This document shows positions 22,336 through 27,834 of a DNA stretch of 27,834 nucleotides, piece after piece; position 1 is the stretch's first letter; each line of letters opens with the position of its first letter. Under the pieces are notes generated by a model, which was not told the origin of the DNA, made no database searches, and was given only the letters and a program-made list of their open reading frames with translations. The stretch spans positions 1-27,834 of the forward strand of contig CAXMUH010000001.1 of NCBI GenBank assembly GCA_964196565.1, read 5' to 3'. The translations under genes were made by a program, and so were the position numbers. The DNA is from 2-12-FULL-42-15 sp964196565 (lineage in GTDB: Bacteria; Pseudomonadota; Gammaproteobacteria; Coxiellales; Coxiellaceae).

Positions 22336-23439
22336 ATGACACTATCCCAAACTGAAATATTTCGTTATAGCCGTCAACTTCCTATTATTGGCTTAAAAGG
22401 CCAGCTTAAGCTTAAAAATGCAAGTGTCGTTTGCATAGGCAGTGGTGGCTTAGGCTGCCCGCTACTACAATATATAGTAGCCGCAGGCATTGGCAACATC
22501 ACCATCGTTGATTTCGATAAGGTTGAGCTTAGCAATCTAGCTCGTCAAATTCTGTTTAAAGAAGGAGAGCTTAACCAACCAAAAGCATCAACTGCCGCCG
22601 CGCATTTAACCCATCTTAATCCACACGTGAAGATTACTTCAATCAATAAAAAACTTAACCAAGATAATATCAGTGAAATCATTAAAAATTGCGATGTAGT
22701 CATCGATGGCTGTGATAATTTTGACACCCGCTATTTAATCAATCGTTATTGTCGCGCGCAGCAATTACCACTTATTGCTGCCAGTATTTTTAAATCTGAA
22801 GCGCAGATCAGCACCTTTAATTTAGCCGATGGCCCCTGCTATGAATGTTTATATCCCACACCACCAAAAGCCAATGCGATTCCCAATTGTGCCTTAGGTG
22901 GTGTACTCGGTGCTTTGCCTGGAATGATCGGCAGCATACAAGCACTTGAGGCAATTAAAATCATTACTGGCATCGGCGAAACCCTATCCGGATTTGTATT
23001 AACCGTTGATAGCATGACAATGGATTTTAAAAAATTTCAACTTTCTAAATCAAAACACTGCACAAAACACCAGTGTGCTAAGGAGCCTCATATGATACTG
23101 GATAAATTATTTAATAAAAAAGCAGAAATTATCACTGCGACCGAACTTAATAAAATGCTGCAAAGCGATAAAGATATTGTCTTAATCGATGTGCGTGAAG
23201 CATTTGAATGTGAAATCTGTAAAATTGAAGGCTCAACTCATATTCCCTTAGCTGAGCTCAAGCAAAAAGCAGTCGCCCTCGATCAAAATAAAAAATACAT
23301 TATTTATTGCAAAGCAGGCATACGCGGCAATAAAGGCGCGCTAACGTTAATTAAGCTTGGATTTAATCATGTTTACAACTTAGAAGGCGGAATTTTAAAA
23401 TGGATCGATGAGGTTGATAATAACCTGATGAAGTATTAA
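22336..23439 (+). CDS. ThiF/MoeB-type adenylyltransferase fused to rhodanese (MoeZ-like)
   Basis: A 367-aa protein that would adenylate and then sulfurate the C-terminus of a small ubiquitin-like sulfur carrier (MoaD, ThiS or similar). The E1 domain has GSGGLGCP (35-42), DFDKVELSNLARQ (59-71), and Zn ligands CYEC (168-171) with C242/C247. These last two are spaced CxxxxC rather than the usual CxxC. IPNCALGGVLGALPG (183-195) is the conserved Cys loop. The C-terminal rhodanese (about 262-367) has the active-site Cys325 in YCKAGIRG. No moa, thi or carrier gene is adjacent, so the pathway (molybdopterin, thiamine or tRNA thiolation) is open. It ends 3 bp from the stop of the convergent small gene. 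Confidence 0.88.
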   Translation: MTLSQTEIFRYSRQLPIIGLKGQLKLKNASVVCIGSGGLGCPLLQYIVAAGIGNITIVDFDKVELSNLARQILFKEGELNQPKASTAAAHLTHLNPHVKITSINKKLNQDNISEIIKNCDVVIDGCDNFDTRYLINRYCRAQQLPLIAASIFKSEAQISTFNLADGPCYECLYPTPPKANAIPNCALGGVLGALPGMIGSIQALEAIKIITGIGETLSGFVLTVDSMTMDFKKFQLSKSKHCTKHQCAKEPHMILDKLFNKKAEIITATELNKMLQSDKDIVLIDVREAFECEICKIEGSTHIPLAELKQKAVALDQNKKYIIYCKAGIRGNKGALTLIKLGFNHVYNLEGGILKWIDEVDNNLMKY

Positions 23440-23442
23440 ATT

Positions 23443-23679
23443 TTAAGGGGTTGGCTGTGTGACGCCTTTAGACTCACACTCACTTTTTGCCCCGGCTCTG
23501 CAAGTCTGTGAGCAATCAAGCTTTTCCGAATTTGGACAGTTAGTAGTAAGGCATTGCTGAAACTTATCGTTAAAACACTTATTATAATTATATTCTTGAT
23601 TCTGTGCTTCATCCGCATAAGCGCTTTGTATCCCAACAAACAGCAACAAAGTGGATAATAATATTGTGGTTTTTGACAT
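23443..23679 (-). CDS. Small secreted Cys-rich protein, unknown
   Basis: 78 aa from ATG 23679, with AGAGG seven bases upstream; an ATG at 23700 would add seven residues. A clear signal peptide (MSKTTILLSTLLLFVGIQS with an AYA cleavage site) is followed by a mature peptide of about 55 aa. Its six cysteines are spaced C-x7-C-x4-C-x7-C-x3-C-x7-C, three regular x7 pairs that suggest three disulfides. I do not recognise the family. It is convergent with the ThiF-rhodanese gene. Confidence 0.72.
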   Translation of the reverse strand: MSKTTILLSTLLLFVGIQSAYADEAQNQEYNYNKCFNDKFQQCLTTNCPNSEKLDCSQTCRAGAKSECESKGVTQPTP

Positions 23680-23854
23680 GCCCCCGCCTCTACTATTCAT
23701 TTATTAATATCATAATTATAGTAGAAAAAAGACGGCTCCAGGGAGCAGGCGGCACAAGGCCTTTAGCCCTGCCAAATATTAGTCTAAAATCTAACCCAAT
23801 CTAAGGATGCAGCCCCAAACAAGACTATTATTTATCCAAAAGAAAAACCTATGC

Positions 23855-24080
23855 TATAATAAGTGCGGATTTAGGTGCCAATGTGGCATTATTAATTGAA
23901 GGCCGACTTTCCAGGCCCAATTGCCCTCAAAAAGGACTGAGATCGTATTAAAATCAATGCGATGAAGAATTGACAGTACGCAAAAAAAGTTGGACCATGC
24001 CAAATTACAAAATTAAACAAAGCGTGCTATTTAAATACACTGAAACTGTAAATAGCTAATCAATATAAGAGAGAACATTT
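23855..24080 (+). promoter_or_regulatory. -10 box and long structured leader of ilvE-sdaA
   Basis: TATAAT at 23855-23860 would start RNA near 23867, giving a leader of about 210 nt before the ilvE ATG. Within it, TGCCA-ATG-TGGCA and AATTG..GGCC..GGCC.CAATT can form consecutive hairpins, and ATCG...CGAT a third. No known riboswitch consensus fits. The rest of the gap (23680-23854) has a GC-rich inverted region near 23734-23772 and no gene. Confidence 0.45.
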
Positions 24081-25040
24081 ATGTCATTAATAGAAGAACT
24101 TGGAACCATCTGGATGGATGGTAAATATGTGCCAGCGCAAGATGCAAAAATATCTGTATTATCTCACAGCCTGCATTATGGTGGCGCGATATTTGAAGGC
24201 GTTCGTGCTTACGAAACCGATCATGGGCCCGCTATTTTTCGACTGCAAGATCACACCGATCGCTTATTTAATTCAGCGCATGTATTAAGAATGAAAATTC
24301 CGTTTAGCAAAGAAGAACTGAACGAAGTTCAAAAAAAATTAGTCCTTGATAATAACCTGGAACAAGCTTATATCCGCCCGCTGGTTTATCATGGTGACAA
24401 TAGCTTGGGCCTTCATGCCAAGAACTTAACCGTGCATGTAATGATTGCGGTTTGGCAGTGGGGTACTTATTTAGGTCAGGATGCCTTTGAAAACGGCATT
24501 AAAATGCGAACTTCATCTTATATTCGACCACACGTTAATAGCTCGTTTAGTAAAGTAAAATGTAGCAGCAATTACATCACCTCCATGTTAGCCATTCAAG
24601 AAGCCGCCGACAGCGGTTGCGATGAAGCACTGTTGCTCGATAAAGAAGGCTTTGTGGCCGAAGGCAGCGCTGAAAATGTTTTTATTATGCAAGGAGGCAA
24701 ACTTATCACTCCACCTTGTACCTCTGCATTGCGTGGATTAACTCGTGATAGTGTCATCGAAATGGCTAAAGTCTTAAATGTAGAAACAGTCATTAAGAGT
24801 TTTACCCGCGATGAAATCTATATCGCTGACGAAGTCTTTTTAACCGGTACTGCAGCAGAAATTACCCCAGTCGTTATGTATGACAATCGACTGATTGCTG
24901 ACGGTAAACCCGGCAAAGTCACACGCACATTGCAGCAAAAGTATCTGAACTGCATTCATGGCAAGGACAAAGATTTTCTATCTTGGCTCACTTATTGTCG
25001 CGAGCCGTCTTCTGCAGCTAAAGAAGTACCAGCCATCTAA
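24081..25040 (+). CDS. ilvE: Branched-chain amino-acid aminotransferase
   Basis: A 319-aa fold-type IV PLP enzyme for the last step of Val/Leu/Ile synthesis or their catabolism. LHYGGAIFEGVRAYE (31-45), the PLP lysine in SKVKCSSNYI (Lys160), and DEALLLDKEGFVAEGSAENVF (181-201) match IlvE rather than D-amino-acid transaminase. It starts behind AGAGAG with seven-base spacing. It lies 15 bp before sdaA in the same direction. Linked with serine dehydratase, which yields pyruvate, this suggests a small amino-acid catabolic or keto-acid unit. Confidence 0.9.
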   Translation: MSLIEELGTIWMDGKYVPAQDAKISVLSHSLHYGGAIFEGVRAYETDHGPAIFRLQDHTDRLFNSAHVLRMKIPFSKEELNEVQKKLVLDNNLEQAYIRPLVYHGDNSLGLHAKNLTVHVMIAVWQWGTYLGQDAFENGIKMRTSSYIRPHVNSSFSKVKCSSNYITSMLAIQEAADSGCDEALLLDKEGFVAEGSAENVFIMQGGKLITPPCTSALRGLTRDSVIEMAKVLNVETVIKSFTRDEIYIADEVFLTGTAAEITPVVMYDNRLIADGKPGKVTRTLQQKYLNCIHGKDKDFLSWLTYCREPSSAAKEVPAI

Positions 25041-25055
25041 ATAGGGTCTTTCGTT

Positions 25056-26420
25056 ATGATTAGCATCTTTGAATTGTTCTCGATTGGCATTGGCCCATCA
25101 AGCTCACACACTGTCGGGCCAATGCGTTCAAGCTATGCATTTATTCAGAGCATCAAAAACCGTTTAACTGATATTAACCGAATACAAGTTAGCCTCCACG
25201 GCTCGCTTGCATACACCGGGAAAGGTCACGCGTCGGATAATGCCTTGATGATGGGCTTAAACGGCGAACAACCGGAAACCATTGATCCCGATCAGATAGC
25301 CAACCGTGTTTCAGTCATCCAGGAAACACATCAATTAAACTTGCTGCAAACGCACACCATTAATTTCAATCCCCTCTGTGATATTATTTTTGACTACAAA
25401 GAATCATTTGATTATCACCCCAATGCAATGAAATTTACAGCGTTTGATAAAGATAACAAAATCATTAGTGAGGATGTTTATTTCTCAATCGGCGGTGGGT
25501 TTATTGTAAATCAATCTGAAATAACTCAAGCAAAAAAGCGACCCGTTGCAAAATTCACGTTTGAGTCCGGCAATGAGTTATTGCAACTATGTAAACAAAA
25601 CAACATGAGCATTAGTGAAATTATGCTAGCTAATGAGCTTGAATACTGCGACAAAAAAACAATTTATGAAAAATTACTTCACATTGATAAAACCATGAAA
25701 GCGTGCATCGATAAAGGTTGCAACACAGGCGGCACGCTCCCTGGAAAATTACACGTTCAACGACGGGCTCCCGGTTTTTATAAAAAATTGTTACTCCAAG
25801 GTAAACCTTCAGCATTACACCCACAAGCGATGAATTGGTTGAATGTATTTGCAATGGCCGTAAATGAAGAAAATGCTGCGGGATCGCGCATCGTGACCGC
25901 ACCCACCAATGGTGCGGCTGGGATTATTCCTGCAGTATTAAACTATTATAAATATTTTTATCCTGAGGCCAATGACGACGGCATTGTTAACTTTCTGCTA
26001 ACAGCCGGTGCGATCGGAATTCTTTACAAAAAAAATGCTTCAATTTCAGGTGCTGAAATGGGTTGCCAAGGTGAAGTGGGCGTCGCCTGTTCAATGGCAG
26101 CAGCCGGCCTTGCCGCTGTTTTAAATGGAACGCCCAACCAAATTGAAAATGCCGCAGAAATTGGTATGGAGCATAACCTCGGATTAACTTGCGACCCTGT
26201 CAACGGTTTGGTACAAATTCCCTGTATTGAACGTAATGCAATGGGTGCTGTAAAAGCGGTAAATGCAACCAGCTTAGCACTGGCGGAAAATGGTGACCAG
26301 AAAATTTCGCTTGATATGGTTATCAGCACCATGCGTGAAATTGGCGAAAACATGAATTCAATTTACAAAGAAACCTCACGCGGAGGACTCGCGGTTGCTG
26401 TTAATTTATCCGAGTGTTAA
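25056..26420 (+). CDS. sdaA: L-serine dehydratase, iron-sulfur type, single chain
   Basis: A 454-aa enzyme deaminating serine to pyruvate with a [4Fe-4S] cluster. It opens with SIFELFSIGIGPSSSHTVGP, the classic beta-domain start, and has GCNTGGTLPGKL, then the cluster-binding cysteines in MGCQGEVGVACS and LTCDPVNGLVQIPCIERN. Both domains are in one chain as in E. coli SdaA (454 aa). No separate ribosome-binding site is strong, so it depends on ilvE transcription. It may help an intracellular bacterium use serine as carbon source (inference). Confidence 0.95.
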   Translation: MISIFELFSIGIGPSSSHTVGPMRSSYAFIQSIKNRLTDINRIQVSLHGSLAYTGKGHASDNALMMGLNGEQPETIDPDQIANRVSVIQETHQLNLLQTHTINFNPLCDIIFDYKESFDYHPNAMKFTAFDKDNKIISEDVYFSIGGGFIVNQSEITQAKKRPVAKFTFESGNELLQLCKQNNMSISEIMLANELEYCDKKTIYEKLLHIDKTMKACIDKGCNTGGTLPGKLHVQRRAPGFYKKLLLQGKPSALHPQAMNWLNVFAMAVNEENAAGSRIVTAPTNGAAGIIPAVLNYYKYFYPEANDDGIVNFLLTAGAIGILYKKNASISGAEMGCQGEVGVACSMAAAGLAAVLNGTPNQIENAAEIGMEHNLGLTCDPVNGLVQIPCIERNAMGAVKAVNATSLALAENGDQKISLDMVISTMREIGENMNSIYKETSRGGLAVAVNLSEC

Positions 26421-26436
26421 ATTTTTCTAACTAAAT

Positions 26437-26457
26437 CTAAAAACTTGGCCTTTTTAG
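26437..26457. terminator. Weak hairpin after sdaA
   Basis: CTAAAAA (26437-26443) and TTTTTAG (26451-26457) form an AT-only 7-bp stem 16 bp after the sdaA stop. It is not a strong intrinsic terminator. Confidence 0.3.
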
Positions 26458-26520
26458 TATGGGCTCTAACATTGGTAGCCTTGACTTTTTGGCTAAAAAA
26501 TCCGCTCGAAGATGTTTTCT

Positions 26521-26615
26521 CTTACGCGGCGGTCGCCACGATTAATAAAAGACGCAACGGGATCTTAATATGAATCCGTTGTGCCTTATCATAACCGTGG
26601 CGACCGCTGCGTAAG
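26521..26615. repeat. Palindromic element, family P, copy 2
   Basis: A 95-bp near-palindrome beginning CTTACGCGGCGGTCGCCACG, with its complement at the other end. It shares the ends and an inner GCGCAACGGG/GACGCAACGGG block with 17506-17598. Where the outer stems differ, both strands change together (CGCAGCG/CGCTGCG in copy 1, CGCCACG/CGTGGCG in copy 2). Confidence 0.85.
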
Positions 26616-26927
26616 AACAGGCTTGGCTTTGAATCTTGCAAGCAATTAAAATCTGAACCCTCTAATAAAACACAATAGATTACATCCTGCAAAATGTTTA
26701 CCACTTCAGATACAAAATGACAGCTAAATGCAGCACCCATCACCAATATTAAATTAATCTTAAATGCATGCGGTTAATTTAAAATCAGAAAATAAATAAC
26801 GAAATAATAATTTACCTTAGTACTTCTAATTTAATGTTAAGCACTTTAATCCTAGGCTGTCGCGTCTGTAAGACATTGTCCATTCCACTCACTCTTCGGC
26901 CAAGGTAATATTTCATTTATAGTTAGC

Positions 26928-26959
26928 CTTATTAAATAAGCGGGCGCTTATTTAATAAG
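26928..26959. repeat. Perfect 15-bp stem hairpin
   Basis: CTTATTAAATAAGCG and its exact reverse complement around GG. It lies in the gene-free stretch 26616-27074, which otherwise shows only AT-rich DNA and the promoter below. Confidence 0.85.
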
Positions 26960-26991
26960 ATAACTTATTTAATCTGAATTGTTTAAATTAC

Positions 26992-27020
26992 TTGTTAAAA
27001 GTGTCATCTTTTATTAATAT
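26992..27020 (+). promoter_or_regulatory. Candidate promoter of the 48-aa ORF
   Basis: TTGTTA (26992-26997, 4/6), a 17-bp spacer and TAATAT (27015-27020, 4/6), 54 bp before the ATG. Confidence 0.4.
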
Positions 27021-27074
27021 GCATTTCATGACATTTTTTATGGACGATTCATAAATCACAAGGAGAGAGAAACA

Positions 27075-27221
27075 ATGTATGCAGAACTTCCAGATCAACT
27101 CAAGCGTATTGTCACAGAGTATTTACTTGCTGATGATTTTCGAACTGCCAAACAAATTCATGATGATTGGATTTTAGAGCGAAAATTTACCAATCAAAAT
27201 CACACTGGACTAGCCGCTTAG
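27075..27221 (+). CDS. 48-aa F-box-like mini-protein
   Basis: MYAELPDQLKRIVTEYLLAD then DFRTAKQIHDDWILERKFTN and QNHTGLAA, ending TAG. A strong AAGGAG lies nine bases before the ATG. The LP..L..I..YL..DF..A..I...W pattern resembles the F-box helix core (LPxELxxxIxxxL...). F-box proteins are eukaryotic ubiquitin-ligase adaptors that some Legionella effectors imitate. It is too short for more than the one motif, so it could be an N-terminal relic of a larger effector or an independent small protein. It is framed by intergenic DNA on both sides. Confidence 0.6.
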   Translation: MYAELPDQLKRIVTEYLLADDFRTAKQIHDDWILERKFTNQNHTGLAA

Positions 27222-27331
27222 CTGGCCTTTAATAACCCAACAATAGGCCAACACTTGACATCGTATGACTGGATCGTTTAGCTTAAATGCTGTAATACTG
27301 TATAGCATGGATATAATGACAGGAGTCAATA

Positions 27332-27834
27332 ATGCTAAGGAAACCAGCCGCTCTGATATTATCCAGCTGCCTGATGACTACTGCCTGTGCGGGTGGCTCA
27401 GTGCACTTTTCGGTCCCAATTAAAACAAAATTTCACCCTATTGTCAGACTATTTTACAGCCTTCTAAATATCGATACTTTTTTAAAAAATCATCTTGGGG
27501 ACTATCTTCCCAGATTACCTACGCCTTATAATGGACTGGGCTTTTCTGGCGGCTTTAAGTATGGTCAATATGTGGGCTTACAATTGGGTTATGCTTATTA
27601 TTTTAAGCTCAGGCGCACAACAACAATTAATGGCCAACGCCATGTCATTGCAATGCGCCCCGAGAACACTTTTTTCGATGTGGTTGGTTATTTCCCTATT
27701 TTAAACGTCAAAGGCCTAGATATTGTCGGCACAGCGGGCGCGGTTGTTAATGACTTCAGTTTTTTTCTCAATAACATCGACAATGGCGCGAATAGTTATC
27801 ACAACAGTACCAATGTCAATGTGCGCATGGGACT
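27332..27834 (+). CDS. Outer-membrane beta-barrel-like protein, N-terminal part (cut by window edge)
   Basis: 167 codons from the ATG at 27332, which follows AGGAG by six bases. A signal peptide (ALILSSCLMTTACA) is followed by alternating aromatic/glycine strands such as GLGFSGGFKYGQYVGLQLGY, FFDVVGYFPIL and DIVGTAGAVVNDFSFF, as in porin-like or OmpA-like eight-stranded barrels of intracellular Gammaproteobacteria. Its C-terminus is outside the window, so the subfamily cannot be fixed. TTGACA at 27255-27260 may be part of its promoter, but no clear -10 lies at the right distance. Confidence 0.72.
   Translation, partial: MLRKPAALILSSCLMTTACAGGSVHFSVPIKTKFHPIVRLFYSLLNIDTFLKNHLGDYLPRLPTPYNGLGFSGGFKYGQYVGLQLGYAYYFKLRRTTTINGQRHVIAMRPENTFFDVVGYFPILNVKGLDIVGTAGAVVNDFSFFLNNIDNGANSYHNSTNVNVRMG

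Noticed and set aside
23604..23804. 66-aa plus-strand frame upstream of ilvE
   Set aside because: It overlaps the start of the well-supported secreted Cys-rich gene on the other strand and lacks a ribosome-binding site.
23880..23960. Possible TPP riboswitch, from GGTGCC and CTGAGA motifs in the ilvE leader
   Set aside because: The second conserved half (ACCTGATC...AATGCCAGCG) is absent and the downstream genes are not thiamine genes.
26642..26658. Third copy of the DUF4396 3'-end motif (GCAATTAAAATCTGAAC, 15/17)
   Set aside because: Too short and AT-rich to separate from chance, and no cargo/host pair surrounds it. Worth including only in a genome-wide search.
26522..26746. 74-aa open frame on the minus strand
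   Set aside because: It runs through the palindromic element copy 2, has no ribosome-binding site, and its product looks like translated repeat DNA.

Overview
The window looks like a chromosome segment of a gammaproteobacterium of about 40% GC, most plausibly one of the Legionellales (Coxiella/Rickettsiella/Aquicella-like host-associated bacteria). The evidence is a tufB-tRNA locus, gltX, pcm, coaA, tamAB, ampG, ilvE and sdaA of gammaproteobacterial type, mixed with an ankyrin-like repeat protein, a large orphan protein and an isolated F-box-like mini-ORF. The lineage is inference; no 16S gene or unique marker is present.

Layout. 1-805: the start of tuf (minus strand), preceded by tRNA-Thr(GGT), tRNA-Gly(TCC) and tRNA-Tyr(GTA), the order of the E. 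coli thrU-tyrU-glyT-thrT-tufB operon. The expected first tRNA, tRNA-Thr(TGT), lies 4.7 kb away at 5514-5589 on the same strand. Between them (about 1038-5228) is an all-minus-strand accessory block: an Sfp-type phosphopantetheinyl transferase, an entericidin-like lipoprotein, a Rap1a/Tai-like secreted protein, and a two-gene unit of a short glutamate-decarboxylase-like PLP enzyme and a cyanophycin-synthetase/GshF-like ATP-grasp ligase. Duplicated edges of the two tRNA genes flank this block. 5581-5736 carries a 73-bp tandem repeat over the tRNA-Thr(TGT) 5' end.

5895-10170: minus-strand housekeeping genes pcm, gltX, a hexose-phosphate mutarotase-like gene and coaA, with an unusual cluster of palindromes at 6578-6758. 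10293-15277: tamA-tamB (outer-membrane assembly), overlapping by 4 bp; tamA may be read from a leaderless mRNA. 15278-17392: an inserted-looking segment with a large protein of unknown function ending in a HicA-like domain. It is followed by an orphan copy of the last 16 codons of tamB (counting the stop) that differs only at synonymous sites. 17506-18573: a palindromic repeat element and a LysR regulator with a likely operator. 18663-20148: an ankyrin-like repeat gene between the DUF4396 gene's 3' end and an orphan copy of that 3' end. 20138-22237: DUF4396 membrane protein and AmpG muropeptide permease (minus). 22336-26420: ThiF/MoeB-rhodanese protein, a small secreted Cys-rich protein (minus), then ilvE-sdaA behind a structured leader of about 210 nt. 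26421-27834: a second palindromic element, a long hairpin, a 48-aa ORF and the start of an outer-membrane beta-barrel gene.

The main pattern is that accessory genes sit next to the edges of conserved genes, and in three places the host gene's edge is duplicated on the far side of the cargo: the tRNA-Thr/tRNA-Tyr edges, the tamB 3' end and the DUF4396-gene 3' end. This points to repeated insertion at gene ends. The mechanism is not visible, as no integrase, transposase or recombinase is encoded here.
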